This document shows, one piece after another, positions 1 through 10,223 of a stretch of DNA of 64,000 nucleotides. The translations under genes were made by a program, and so were the position numbers. Source of the DNA: Paulinella micropora (lineage: Eukaryota; Cercozoa; Imbricatea; Euglyphida; Paulinellidae); assembly GCA_019918135.1 (NCBI GenBank), contig WBZZ01002865.1, forward strand, positions 269,001-333,000, in the 5' to 3' direction. Position 1 is the stretch's first letter. Each line of letters begins with the position of its first letter. A model generated the notes under the pieces. It did not search any database and was not told where the DNA came from. It saw only the letters and a list, made by a program, of their open reading frames with translations.

Positions 1-890
1 CAAGCTTAGCCGCCGCAGCAGAGGAAGATTTCCCGACAAGTGCGCCACCCCCGCGTCCGTGATCTTGGCGCAATATTGCAGACTGAGGACCTGTAGTGCA
101 GGAAAATTCTTTTTGGACAAGTGCAGCAAGACTTGGTCCGTGGTCCAGGGGCAATAAGAGAGATCTAGCTCCTGCAGCTGCGGACAGCCCTGTTGCGCAA
201 AGTGAGTCAGACCCTCGGTCGTAAGCCCAAAGCAGCGAGAGAGGCGTAGTCGTTTCAGCTGGGGGGGCAGGTGGCGCAGTGCCTTGTACGTGATGGCTGC
301 ACAAGATTCCAGATCTAGCTCTTCGAGATGCGGCAGCAAGCTAATGACTTGCTGAAGACCTTTGTCCGTAAGCTTCGAAAGCCCCCGAGAACTAGCCGCC
401 GAGCCCCGCTGAAGTTTGTTACAAACTGCGCCAGCGCGTCGTCCGCTAGCTGTGAGCAGCCCGACAGATCTAATCCTTGGACGCGGAGGCTGCGAAGCAT
501 TGCCAGAGCCGGCGGGTCAGGGAGCGTGTTATTGCGTACCACTACTTTACGAACCGGCGCGCCCGCGCGTGCCCAAGCGCAGCCATACTGCAGCAGCAAG
601 TGTACATCTACTGGCTTGCTCAGGTCCAGCTCGGATAGGTCGTGTTTCTTGCTTCGATATTCCAAGAAATCGTCCATGGACGTTGTGCCAGCAAAGAGGC
701 TGCTCACGGAAAAGGGACGCGGCGCACCGCTCCCTGCCTTGCAAACAGTCTTGCAAACCTTCTTGAACGGAGGGCTTGGTGGCGACGAAGGCGGCGTTGG
801 AGGATTGCTTGGGGGCAACGGCGACGACGGCGAGGACAACGCCGGAGCTTCTTGGCGCATAGTAGCAGCAGCTCCTTTTCGTTTAGGCAT
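1..890 (-). CDS. Leucine-rich-repeat protein, cysteine-containing type (partial, interrupted)
   Basis: Reads leftward and runs off the window edge, so the C-terminus is missing. I chose the ATG at 890. The first 60 or so residues are Ser/Pro-rich and unstructured. They are followed by repeats of the type L..L.L..C..+TD.G/A/L..L, for example LEELDLESCAAITYKAL and LQVLSLQYCAKITDAGV, with at least five consecutive repeats visible. This is the cysteine-containing LRR pattern of FBXL/AMN1-like proteins, which in that family form the substrate-binding arc of ubiquitin ligases. A clear F-box is not visible in the N-terminus. The frame is interrupted about once. A role in capturing host proteins for ubiquitination is inference from the family. 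It is not obviously a paralogue of the leucine-rich genes at 23.8 and 37.9 kb, whose repeats are much less regular. Confidence 0.75.
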
Positions 891-949
891 TGCTGAGAAA
901 CACCAAAAATGGCTTTTGCTCGTCACACAAGCTCCTTGGGTCTGTGCAC

Positions 950-1016
950 AATGGGGGGGGGTGCTGCCCCCCCCCCCTCCTCTCTTTCTCGATGAAGGGG
1001 GGGGGTGCCCCCCCCC
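950..1016. repeat. G-run/C-run palindromic tract
   Basis: A run of nine G is followed by a run of eleven C, then again seven G and nine C around a short pyrimidine spacer. This can fold into very GC-rich hairpins or G-quadruplexes. The same GGGGGCGCCCCC style recurs at many intergenic places in the window, for example about 10430-10452, 10828-10838, 14108-14132 and 16662-16678. Confidence 0.7.
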
Positions 1017-1157
1017 TTTGTGCGCACACCCTCGGCGGGAGTCTGGCGGGTTATCTGCTTTGTACAGCTATACAACTGTGACTGACAATTTTTTTTGTAT
1101 ACTTGGCATAGCTTTTCGCGCCCCAGCTTTGTCATTTGCAAGTACGGTAAGGCAAAT

Positions 1158-1478
1158 TCAACCGCGGGTTTTAGCGTAACCGTGTTTACATGGGGAAATT
1201 CCTAGCGCCGAGTCGTGCCAACATGCACGTAATGTTGTCGCACAAGATGGCCCGTTGGCCATCACGGCAATATACAATGCAGTGCTGATGACTGTTGTAT
1301 TCTGCAGTGATCCCCGGATTGTTTCTAGATTGGCTTTTGTAGCATCGCGGTTGAGGTACATGAGCGCGTCAAACAAACAAACATCCGCTTGGTCTTGATC
1401 ATACGGATACACTAGCACGTAGGAGGGCTTCCAATCACGAAAAAAGAACCAGCGTGGATTTGTAGCGACGGTCCTCAT
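1158..1478 (-). CDS. Hypothetical protein, 106 aa
   Basis: A short open frame starting at the ATG at 1478. The open frame reaches further upstream, but that part is low-complexity Gly/Glu translated from a pyrimidine tract, so the later ATG is preferred. The middle has natural-looking composition with aromatic and acidic residues (RWFFFRDWKPSYVLVYPYD, then DVCLFDALMYLNRD). No family recognised. It lies downstream of the HNH gene on the same strand. Confidence 0.35.
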   Translation of the reverse strand: MRTVATNPRWFFFRDWKPSYVLVYPYDQDQADVCLFDALMYLNRDATKANLETIRGSLQNTTVISTALYIAVMANGPSCATTLRACWHDSALGISPCKHGYAKTRG

Positions 1479-1599
1479 TCCTCCCTCTCCCCCTCCTCCC
1501 CTTCCTTGTTCTTTGAGCCCCCCGGGCTCAGGGAGCTCAGGGGAAGAGAGTATAAAGAATTTTTTTAATAAAATAACTTCTCGGTCTGGACCAGAACAA

Positions 1600-1884
1600 T
1601 CATAGTCGTTTAGCGCGTTCTTGTGCAAAGCGTTTAACTGCCCTGACAACATCACTTCCCAGATAGGTAGCTTTGGCGCTGTCCCACCATTGTCCAAACT
1701 GTACATTGTAAGCTGCGGGCATGACTGCAAAATTGCAAGGATGGTCTATCCCGCCTAGCGAGGCAGGAATCAGATGGTCTACGCACCAGGCCAGCCTGCG
1801 TCTGCCTTGCTCGTCAAAATAGCTCCGAAAGCAAGGCAGGTGCCTGTTGCGCTCCACCCATTTCCTGGCGCTAGCTAGCGACAT
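1600..1884 (-). CDS. HNH endonuclease-like protein, 94 aa
   Basis: A compact HNH nuclease domain. The core is CVDHLIPASLGGIDHP followed by CNFAVMPAAYNVQFG, giving the D-H pair, the Gly-Gly turn and the downstream Asn residues expected of an HNH/McrA-type beta-beta-alpha metal fold, which nicks or cuts DNA. The ATG at 1884 is the first clean start. The same frame stays open for about 50 codons upstream without an ATG, with plausible composition, so the true protein could be longer. Free-standing HNH genes are common in giant viruses and phages as homing endonucleases, and the mobile role is inference. Ends with TGA at 1600, followed within 40 bases by an AT-rich stretch containing AATAAAAT-like sequence in both orientations. 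Confidence 0.8.
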   Translation of the reverse strand: MSLASARKWVERNRHLPCFRSYFDEQGRRRLAWCVDHLIPASLGGIDHPCNFAVMPAAYNVQFGQWWDSAKATYLGSDVVRAVKRFAQERAKRL

Positions 1885-2346
1885 GTGGCCGCGCAGCCCA
1901 ACGAGCCGAGGCTCAAAGCCTACGACACCTCGTGCGGGCTGTACTTTTTTTTCATGCGCGTCAGCAGCCTTGTGTGCGCGGCTGACGTACGACGGGTTGC
2001 TACTCGCAGTCGCCGCCGCCTAGCTGGGCTTTCTGGCGGGCGGGAGTGCCCCCTCGATGCTAAGGCTGGAGCTTGTACCAAAGAAAAGGTTAGCTCGGTC
2101 AGAGAAGACTGCACGGAGATTTCCGAGAACTTTTCGCACATCTTGCACTTTTTTTGGTGGCCTTGCGTTATTCTTTCTCACAGGAACGTCGGGTAGGGGG
2201 GGGGGGAGGAGGAGGGGGGGGGGGAGAGAGAGAATCCAAAAAAAGGGGGTGGGGACGGGAAGAAGGGGAGGGGGCCGCCCCCTTTCTTCCCCTCCCCTCT
2301 TTCTCTCTCCTTTTCTCTCGTTATAAATATATATTTTAATTTTTTT
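1885..2346. other. Gene-free stretch upstream of HNH gene
   Basis: Contains the possible upstream extension of the HNH frame (about 1885-2030), then a G-rich/purine-rich tract (2190-2275), a C/T-rich tract (2276-2320) and an AT-rich block (TTATAAATATATATTTTAAT near 2320). I see no convincing gene on the plus strand. Confidence 0.4.
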
Positions 2347-2544
2347 TTAATATCCTTTGTGATTGTCTGGGCAAGAGCAATTTGCTGTCCTAACTATCAG
2401 ACGAAGATCTGCCCTTGTCTGGGAGTCAAGGAACTTCTTGCGCACGGATTGGATTGAAATCTTAGAGAGCCAGGGCAGAGTAAAGCCTAAAAACAAGGTG
2501 TGGGGCTTTTTGTCTTTTAGGTCCTGGTCTGTGACTATGTCCAT
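2347..2544 (-). CDS. Possible small protein or gene fragment, 65 aa
   Basis: Starts with ATG at 2544. The frame is also open for roughly 30 codons upstream without another ATG, and that part reads like protein (LLPILRTIKENKTTVQAI). The composition is mixed, without low-complexity runs, unlike neighbouring open frames. No family recognised. It may be the tail of a decayed gene. Confidence 0.25.
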   Translation of the reverse strand: MDIVTDQDLKDKKPHTLFLGFTLPWLSKISIQSVRKKFLDSQTRADLRLIVRTANCSCPDNHKGY

Positions 2545-3071
2545 CAGAATAGCTTGTACGGTAGTCTTGTTCTCTTTGATAGTTCGCAGGATCGGAAGCA
2601 GTCTCGTTTTCGTCGATAGTCAGGCAAGTGATCTCTTTCTAATCCCGCCATAGAACCGCGGGGACCTGCGCATCGCCCAAACGTATTCGCAGCGCAGGGA
2701 ACGACGCGGGGCAACCGTTATTTCTGGCGTCCTTGCCTGCAGTTCGCTCCCCTCTCTCCTCTTCCCTAACAGGAAGATTTTTCTCTTTCTTCTTTTTTCT
2801 GCCCCAAACTTGTCGCCAAATTTGCGTATGTATGCGCCTGGAATGATATAGTCAAAAAGAAATATACTAGCTCAGCCGGAGTCTCGACAAGGGGAAAGAA
2901 AAGGGAGACGGCCCCCCCCCCCTCTTAGTTCTTAGTGCAAAGATTACAATTTTGTCAGGGATTTCCAATGCCAAGTGTAACGCTTTGTCGAGCTTTAATA
3001 ACAAAAATTCATACATTCATAGAAACACAAGCCGGGTTTAATTAAAAGCTTGACAGAATTTGTAATTTAAT
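2545..3071. other. Gene-free stretch with two 3'-end elements
   Basis: Mostly non-coding. At 2927-3000 there are two abutting partial copies of the window-wide 3'-end element: AGTGCAAAGATTACAATTTT, then AATGCCAAGTGTAA and GTCGAGCTTTAATAA. The reverse strand of 3030-3075 supplies the AT-rich end of the gene that stops at 3072. Confidence 0.45.
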
Positions 3072-3652
3072 TTACACGTAGATAAAACCACCGACGGAAA
3101 TCCGGGTAGTTATGCAAAGAACCAAGATGGTCTCTCCGTTGATGTCGCCGACCGTGCGCTTGGCGTTAGGTTCTCGCGGCGGACTGGCGTCTGCCGCTAG
3201 CCAGCCCCCTATGCGTAGACCTTCCATGAGATCTTGTGTAGAAGCTGTGGTGCGAGCAAGCCATCGTTCTTGGACCAGCGCGCGATTGCTAGAGCAGACA
3301 AAGGCACATGCGTGCACAAGGGCGAAGAAAGTGTGAGACAGGACCTCATAGCACCCGCAAATGGAATTACATCACCTGGCCAGAGCTCCAAGCAGTCAGT
3401 GCGCAGCCCCAGTCCTGCGGGCTCTCGCGTCGAATCGACCGCAACGACGAGCTCCGAGCTGGACACGACTCGGGGGGATCGAGCTCTCTTCGTGTGGGCT
3501 GGCTCTAGCGAGCGTTTCAGGGCTTGCTCCACGTCGCACAGGTATACGTCTCGTGTCCAGCACATTTGACTCAGGCGCTCGAGCTCGTCAGCCAAGCGCT
3601 CGCCACTTCCGGCAAGAAGCTGAGTCAAAAGAACTGGGTCTAGACATGACAT
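3072..3652 (-). CDS. Hypothetical protein, about 190 aa (interrupted)
   Basis: Protein-like sequence reading leftward from the ATG at 3652. An N-terminal Leu/Glu-rich helix region (MSCLDPVLLTQLLAGSG, ELERLSQMC) is followed by a region with LGLRTDCLELWPGDVIPF, and the C-terminus ends ETILVLCITTRISVGGFIYV. The frame is interrupted about once. No family recognised. An ordinary composition across both parts argues it is or was a real gene. Confidence 0.45.
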
Positions 3653-3917
3653 GAACACCAGTGTACCCCCTTCCCTCCTCCCCTACATTTGCACTGTTTC
3701 TATTTTTTGCATCTTGTAGACCTTTGCTGAGCGACGACGTAGCCAGCGAGAGCATTGAGCGTTGGCGGGCCGTTCCCAGATTGCACAATATACGATCTTG
3801 AACGTTTTGCTTGTCCCAGAACCAAAGCAGGAGCATGCAGCGGTTCTGAAATTCCCTGCACTGTCTTTTGCTAGCCGACTCTTCCACCACCGAACACAAT
3901 GCGTTTACTGCAAGATA

Positions 3918-4898
3918 ACGAAAACACGAGATTGAAACACGGAATCAGGAAACAACGAAACGAGCAATCTGTGCAGAGCCAAAGCACGAAATCAAAACAC
4001 GAAAATCGCAAACCAAGTAACGAAACGAGAAATCTGCACACAGAACGAAAACACGAAATTGAAACACGAAAATCACGACCAAGCAACGAAACGAAAAAAT
4101 CTGCGCACAGAGCCAAAACACGAAATCGAAACACGAAATCAAGACCAAGCCACGACATGAGAAATCTGTGCACAGAATGAAAACACGAAATCGAAACACG
4201 AAATCACGACCAAGCCACGACACGAGGATTCTGTGCACAGAGCCAAAACACGAAATCGAAACACGAAATCAAGACCAAGCCACGAAACGAGAAGTCTGTG
4301 CACAGAACAAAAACACGAAATCGAAACGTGAAATCACGACCGAGCAACGAAACGAGAAATCTGTGCACAGAACGAAACTACGAAATCGAAACACGAAATC
4401 AAGACCAAGCCACGAAACGATAAATCTGCACACAGAACGCAAACACGAAATCGAAACACGAAATCACGACCAAACAACGAAACGATAAATCTGCACACAG
4501 AACGCAAACACGAAATCGAAACATGAAATCACGACCAAGCAACGAAACGAGAAATCTGTGCACAGAACGAAAACACAAAATCGAAACGTGAAATCAAGAC
4601 CAAGCCACGACACGAGAAATCTGCGCACAAAACGAAAACACGAAATCGAAACGTGAAATCAAGACCAAGTCACGACACGAGAAATCTGCGCACAAAACGA
4701 AAACAGAAAATCGAAACACAAAATCACAACCAAGCAAGGAAACGAAAAATCTGCGCACAGAACGAAAGCACTAAATCGAAACATGAAAGCACGACCAAGC
4801 CACGACACAAGAAATCTGTGCACAAAAGGAAAACACGAAATCGAAACACGAAATCACGACGAAGCAACGAAACGAGAAATCTGCGCACAGACCAAAAA
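3918..4898. repeat. 65-bp higher-order satellite built on a 13-bp unit
   Basis: About 15 tandem copies of a roughly 65-base unit. Each unit consists of five 12-14-base sub-units: GAAAACACGAAATC, GAAACACGAAATC, ACGACCAAGCAAC, GAAACGAGAAATC and TGTGCACAGAAC. The last contains the palindrome TGTGCACA. The strand asymmetry (A-rich top strand) keeps several frames open by chance, so the open frames across it are not genes. The 13-base sub-unit is nearly the same as the unit of the array at 45.3-47.0 kb. Confidence 0.9.
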
Positions 4899-5792
4899 AC
4901 AAGCACTTCAAGGGCTTTGCTCGAGCACAACTTCCTCTCGATTAAAAAAAATAATAAAGAAGAAAAAATGACAATGTTATTTGGCAAGGAAATCCACCGC
5001 AAAATACCGTCGTACAAAAATCGGGTACAGATTGTTCAAGTGTGACGCGGGCTCGACCCGACGTTACCTTTTGAAAAAAGCTTTTCCGGAGCGATCCCAT
5101 GTGCAGACTCCTTTGCGAAATGACACTCCCTTAAAATTGCAACGCCTAAGCAGTGCCTGAGAATTCGCTGCAACGTATTCGCCTCTAATATGAGGGTTTT
5201 TGCTTCTGCAGTCTGGAAGGCCTAAGCAAAGAAAAAAAAAGTTCTGCAATAAAAAAAAACGTACTTGGCTGTGCTAGCTTAGCATATGCTTCGCAAAATA
5301 TGATTGTACCTCCAAGAGTTGGTTGGCGTTAAGATCCAACGCGCCAATGACCAGCCTCTTCACTAGCAAAACATGCAAGTCAAGTCATAAAAAAGCTCGC
5401 AGCAAGAGCAAGGATGTGTTGTGAGCTTACAGGGATAGCTAGTCTTGATGACGGAGGTTTCTTTTGTAACCGTTGGAGGGTTTTGCATAAGTTGCTCTCT
5501 CTTTGAGAGACCGCACGGCGCCCTTTGCTTTTAGTGTGTGTCTGCCCCTTTTTTGTGCTGTGCACAAAAAAAGCAAGCCCCCCCCCCCCAGAAAAAAACG
5601 GTTCGCTTAAAAAAACGGCTCGCTTCATGTTCTTGCTTTTGCTTGCAGACGGATCTTGTATCATTCATTGAGAACAATGCACTGGGACTGGTTTGAAAAT
5701 ACACTTCTTGCAAGTACTTATCTGTGATAGCTCGGGGGGGGGGCGGCCTCCTTTGAGTGTGTTCGCACAAAAAAGCCTTACGCACTTTGTTC
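4899..5792. other. Gene-free stretch
   Basis: After the satellite comes AT-rich sequence (4935-4980), then mixed sequence with only short open frames. From 5570 there are homopolymer C and G runs. The open frame leading into the cysteine-rich gene begins at 5757 but has no ATG before 5793. Confidence 0.4.
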
Positions 5793-7424
5793 ATGAGGCA
5801 ACGCAGACGCGCTGTAGCAAAGCTGCCATCGTCGACGGCCGAGGGGGAGGCTGAGGATGCGTCCCGGGCTAGAGCGCGCCGTGCTGCCAATCGCATGGCT
5901 GCACGAGATCACGTCCTCCTAGCAGTTACGCAGCGAGGGCGCAAGATCCGCAGCCGCCCTTTCACGGTGTCGAACTTGACCCCTGCCTTACAAACGCCCG
6001 GGGCGCAGCGTGGGCGACGACGACGCTGTGGCACCGTTCCCTTGCCGACGAAGAAGGGCGACGCTCAGACGGAGAGCTCCGGGCTAGCAACTTCCGCAGA
6101 GCGCGCGCGTCTTGCTAGCCCGGAGCCGCCCTCGGGTGACGACGACGACGACGACAAAGAATGGGGTGGTCAGGAAAGTTTGAAAGGTGCGCACGAGGTG
6201 GAGATGCAAGTGGAGGGTGTGCAGGGTGAAGAGCCAGCTCTCTCACGGGTCGGGGACAAAATTAAGGGCGAGGGAGTCGAGCTGCAGCCAGGCGTGGCCT
6301 CGCCGTCCTTCAAATTGCGTACGCCCTGCGGCCTGGACGACGAGTGCGCACAAGAAGACGATCACGCCCAAGCGCCTCTGCCCGATCTCCCCCAAGGTCA
6401 GGAATCAGGTGCAGCTCTGCTGAAGTTGCTGGCGGACTCGGCGACGCGCTCCCCTGTGTATTCCCCCAGCTCTCCAACCGCCGACTGCAGCCTCGCCAGA
6501 CCTCTGGAGAAGAAGCAGTACGACTGGGACAAGATTGCGCAGGCCACGGAAGCAAAGTGCCCCGGCTGCCTTCTGCGCATAGCGGCAGACGGCTGCCACC
6601 GCTGCGTCAGCTGCGACCGTGCCACCCACCCGTTTGACGCCTGCTCACTGGCCATCGGCGAGGAGGGCCACGGGCAGGCGCGCATGTGTCTGCCTTGCAA
6701 CCAGGTTCAGCACGCCGAGGCCAAACACCAGCGCCAGCAGCACCAACAAAAGCAACAACAGCCGCAGCAGCAGCAGCAGCAGCAGCGCCCGCCCGCGGCC
6801 CCGCGCCAGTCTTTGCGCTTCAACGCTCTACAGGGAGCCTTACCCAATTTGTACAAGGCTGAGGTCAACCAGGCCCGCCTCGTCCTGGAGCAAGGAAAGT
6901 CTCTGTCCTCTCGCCGGATCTGGCGCGCCTCCGAGAAGAAGTGGCTTTGCTTGCGCAAGTCCTGCCTGCGAGCCAACGAATACGTCATACTCCCAGACGG
7001 GAAGGAGCAGCCGTGCCAGAACTGCGGCACGCCCATGCAGTACTGCAGGAGTCTGGACCCCACGGGCTACAAGTGGGGGGCGACTCGCTACACCTGCGCT
7101 ACTTACGGTTGCAAGGCGGTGGCGACTACCTTCTGCATGCCCAGCTGGGAGTGCTTTTGCAGCGCCTGCGGCGTGGTGGAGCTGCAAGCCGCCGCTGCTT
7201 ACATCAACAGCCCATGCGTCGTCTGTGACCAGACCAGCGTCAGGCTCAGCGGAGATCTACTGGTGCCCCTTTGCTCTGATTGCCCCGTGCCCGTGCCCGA
7301 CTCGGAGAGGCTGAAAGCGGCTGAACCTCGTGCCCCCTCTCAGCCCAGCACACGCGCAGGCAAAGAAGAAGAAGAAGTAGAAGAAGAAGAGCTCCAGGAG
7401 GATGACAACACGGACTCCGATTAA
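5793..7424 (+). CDS. Cysteine-rich putative zinc-binding protein with polyglutamine, 543 aa
   Basis: Start at the ATG at 5793. Order of parts: a basic Arg/Ala-rich N-terminus; an acidic linker with an aspartate run near residues 115-122; a first Cys/His cluster around residues 255-305 (CPGCLLRIAADGCHRCVSC, then HPFDAC and CLPC), spaced like a treble-clef/RING-type site; a Gln/His-rich stretch near 310-335; and a second cluster of about 15 cysteines around residues 385-500 (CQNCG, CATYGCKA, CFCSACG, CVVCD, CSDC). It ends in an acidic EEE/EDD tail. Such layouts suit DNA- or protein-binding regulators of late transcription, but that is inference. TAA at 7422-7424. The last quarter of this gene is repeated as a near-identical relic at 11.2-11.5 kb. 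Confidence 0.75.
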   Translation: MRQRRRAVAKLPSSTAEGEAEDASRARARRAANRMAARDHVLLAVTQRGRKIRSRPFTVSNLTPALQTPGAQRGRRRRCGTVPLPTKKGDAQTESSGLATSAERARLASPEPPSGDDDDDDKEWGGQESLKGAHEVEMQVEGVQGEEPALSRVGDKIKGEGVELQPGVASPSFKLRTPCGLDDECAQEDDHAQAPLPDLPQGQESGAALLKLLADSATRSPVYSPSSPTADCSLARPLEKKQYDWDKIAQATEAKCPGCLLRIAADGCHRCVSCDRATHPFDACSLAIGEEGHGQARMCLPCNQVQHAEAKHQRQQHQQKQQQPQQQQQQQRPPAAPRQSLRFNALQGALPNLYKAEVNQARLVLEQGKSLSSRRIWRASEKKWLCLRKSCLRANEYVILPDGKEQPCQNCGTPMQYCRSLDPTGYKWGATRYTCATYGCKAVATTFCMPSWECFCSACGVVELQAAAAYINSPCVVCDQTSVRLSGDLLVPLCSDCPVPVPDSERLKAAEPRAPSQPSTRAGKEEEEVEEEELQEDDNTDSD

Positions 7425-8298
7425 AGTGGGGTGTTACTAGAAAAGTAAAAGAAACTCCTTTTTTGAAAAAAATACAAGCTGTGCTGCGCGTGACTCGTTG
7501 CCCGCCGTGTTTTTTCGGGGTGCTATCTACGGCTATTTGTGCGCTGAGAATGTACAAAAAAGAAATAATAATAAAAAAATCACTGACAAAGTTCTAATCT
7601 TGGCACTGAAAACTTAAAAGACTGTCGGATGTAAGTAAAAGGAAGGCAGGATCACTGCCATAGTCGTCTTTTAAAGGTGCTCACTAGTTCCAAACTGTTA
7701 GTCCTCCGGTGCCAAGTCTGGGACTGTCGGAATTTAATTCAGCGTAAATTGTACTTTTTCAGCGCGCCCCTTCCCTGTCCCCCTCCTTCCCTCTCCCCGC
7801 TGCTCCTTCTTCTCAGGCGAGCGCACGAGGGGGGGGGAGAAGGGGAAGGGAGGGTGGGAGCAGATAGAGCGAGCGCCAGCCGGAAATGTTTTTTGTGCAC
7901 AGCCACCTTCGGTGCCACTTTTGCTGCGTGCGGGCCGGCCGGTCCAGTTGTCAACAAAAGGTACGGTCCGTGCGCGGTCGCGCGGAATTCACCGGGTCAG
8001 GCACAGAGTCCAATTTTTGTTGTTGCTTGGCTCGCCTTCTTTCCCTTCTCCCTCCTCTCACCCCCCAACAAGCCGGCCTGGACCACGCGGCCGCCCCGGT
8101 CCGATAGCAACAACACCCGTACAGACTCAACAGTCTTTTTTTTGTAAATAAAAAAAAACAAACAAACCCGTGACCAAGTCTGGATCTGCTAGCGGGGGCG
8201 CACACGCACGCCGTAGCACAACGATCAGCCGAGTATTTTTTTTTAATTTTTGAAAAAGTGAGATTTTTAAAACTAGCTGGTCTTCTTTTTCTTGGCTC
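7425..8298. other. Intergenic tract with two 3'-end elements
   Basis: Holds a minus-oriented 3'-end element at about 7573-7612 (GACAAAGTTCTAATCTTGGC) and a plus-oriented one at about 7688-7770 (GTGCCAAGTCTGGGACTGTC ... CAGCGCGCC), followed by C-rich and G-rich runs. The rest (7860-8200) has only unconvincing short frames, and 8230-8280 is AT-rich. This is the 3' side of both flanking genes. Confidence 0.45.
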
Positions 8299-10223
8299 CT
8301 AGCCCAAGCCTTCGCTGTCCTCTTCTGCTGCTTCATACTCCTCGCCCGGCGGCAGCTCGTGCAAGAGCGAGGCGGCGCTGGCCAGCGGCTTGTCTTTGAT
8401 CTTCTCGTATTCGTGCTCCCAGACATAAAACACGCGGCAGCCGGCCGGCATCCGCTGGCGCACAATGTACATGCGCGCCATCGTCTCTCGGTACAAATCC
8501 TGGTTTAAGCGGCCGTGAACCGAAGAGCGGCCCTCGGCGTACTTGGGATGTCCAGGCGGAAAGCCGTGGTATGCGTTCCCGTGGAACTCGTACGCGCAGT
8601 TCCGGGCCTCGTCGTAGCCATCCAGCAACATCTTCGTGCCCGGAACTCGGGCCTCGGAGCCCCGAGGCACGTCCGCCCCGTTCACAAAGTGCTTGTGCTG
8701 GATCCGCCAGCCGGGGTTGGCTTGCCTCTAACCTGTCCCACAGCCTGCACGCCGCGATCGAGCAGCCCACGGCCGGCTTAGGAATCAACCCGCGCGCAAA
8801 CGCATGTTCCGCGCACAATTTCTGCTTGCGCCCTTGCTCGTCCGCAAAATTGGCCTGTTTCTGGGCGTCCGCCGGGCAGTCCTCGCACGGGTTCTGCACC
8901 TCGTGGCAGCCTCTGAGTCTCGCATGCTCCGCGCACAGCTTCTGCCCGCGCCCTTGCTCGTCCGCAAAGGCGGCGTCTTTCTTGGCGCCGGCCGGGCAGT
9001 CCTCGCACGGATTTCGCACCTCGTGGCAGCCTCGCGCCCGGGCGTGCTCCGCGCACAGCCTCTGCTTGCGCCCTTGCTCGTCCGCAAAGGCGGCATCTTT
9101 CTTGGCGCCGGCAGGGCAGTCCTCGCACGGGTTCCGCACCTCGTGGCAGCCGCGCGCCCGGGCGTGCTCCGCGCACAGCCTCTGCTTGCGCCCTTGCTCG
9201 TCCGCAAAGTTGGCTTCTCTCTTGGCGTCCGCCGTGCAGTCTTCGCACGGATTTCGCACCTCGTGGCAGCCTCGCGCTCTCGAGTGCCTGGCGCAGAGCT
9301 TGAACCGGCGCTGCGGCCCGTCGTCTGTCCAATGCTGGCCCGCGACGACAACCTTGTCGCTGTGCCAGCAGCTTGCGCAGGCTGGCTTCCATTGCGTCCA
9401 GCCGTGCGGCGGCTTGCTGGCCCTGCTTGAAAAGAGCACCGCCGACACTTATTCGTAATTGGTACTCCCGCCCGCCTTGCGAATGAGTAAGCAATTGCCC
9501 CGGTGCAGTGGCGCTCGGCTGTGGCAGTCTCTCTTTCTTCTTTGGCTGCTTAGCTTCCTGCACGCTCCCCCGCTTTTCCCTTTTTATGTCTGCCGGCGAG
9601 ACGGAACCATGCCGCGCGCACAGCGTGGGCCACTCGCGATCCTGGCGGACAGTCGCTAGCGTCGCCTGGTTTTCGTGCTCGTAGCAAGGCTCGCACGCCG
9701 GGCGGTTCGCCAACTCTTGGCCCCCGCGCCACTCCTTGAACACCAGCCTCTGGCCCTCGACGACCTTGAAGGCCGCGCCGTAGTGCTGCAGCATGCGCAC
9801 GCCCGGCCGCCGCTCGACGAACGGCTCGGCGCTGGCCAAGCGCTGCAGCCACAGCCGGACCGCGGACGACTGGCGGGCGTGGCGGCTGCTGCTCCGGCCG
9901 TCGTCGTCGGGCCGCTGCCGCTTCGGGCGGCGGCCGTCGGCCGCCGTAGCCGGCAGCTGGCGTTTCTTCTTCTGTCTTTGCTGGCGTCGTCGGTGGCGCT
10001 GCGCGTGGCTCCGGCACAGGCCTGGCATCGTGCGCGAGTCGGCTACCCGCACCCGCGCGCGGCGCACGTAGCAGCGCTCGCACGCCGGCTGCCAGTCCTG
10101 GCCGGGGCTGGTGCGGCAGGCCAGGCCAGGCCCACGCACGCACAGGCTCTGGCCGCCCGAAGTCACGACCGCTCCGCGGCGGCCGTGCTGGCTCACGAAC
10201 CTTTGCACGGCGCGGCTGTCCAT
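8299..10223 (-). CDS. EsV-1-7-like cysteine-repeat protein with PD-(D/E)XK-like nuclease tail (interrupted)
   Basis: Reads leftward from the ATG at 10223. The N-terminal half has two widely spaced C..C-(about 20)-C..H motifs (PACERCY ... LCRSH, PACEPCY ... LCARH). The middle holds four near-identical tandem units of about 40 residues: CEDCPAGAKKDAAFADEQG followed by RKQRLCAEHARARGCHEV. Cys-Cys, F..E/G, C..H and G...V spacing matches the EsV-1-7 repeat known from brown algae and their viruses. The C-terminal 120 residues contain LLDGYDEARNCAYEFHGNAYHG and FYVWEHEYEKI. This is the D...E.HG..WHG-like core of VSR/PD-(D/E)XK nucleases seen in large DNA viruses. The frame is broken about twice, so it is either decayed or affected by assembly error in G/C runs. 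A role as a DNA-targeting nuclease guided by zinc-binding repeats is inference. Confidence 0.7.

Noticed and set aside
3871-5045. Open frames on both strands across the 65-bp satellite
   Set aside because: They follow the repeat period and the A-rich strand bias, with no gene-like composition.
8571-9458. Long plus-strand frames opposite the EsV-1-7-like gene
   Set aside because: They are mirror frames of the tandem repeat; the minus strand gives the regular Cys/His spacing of a known repeat family.
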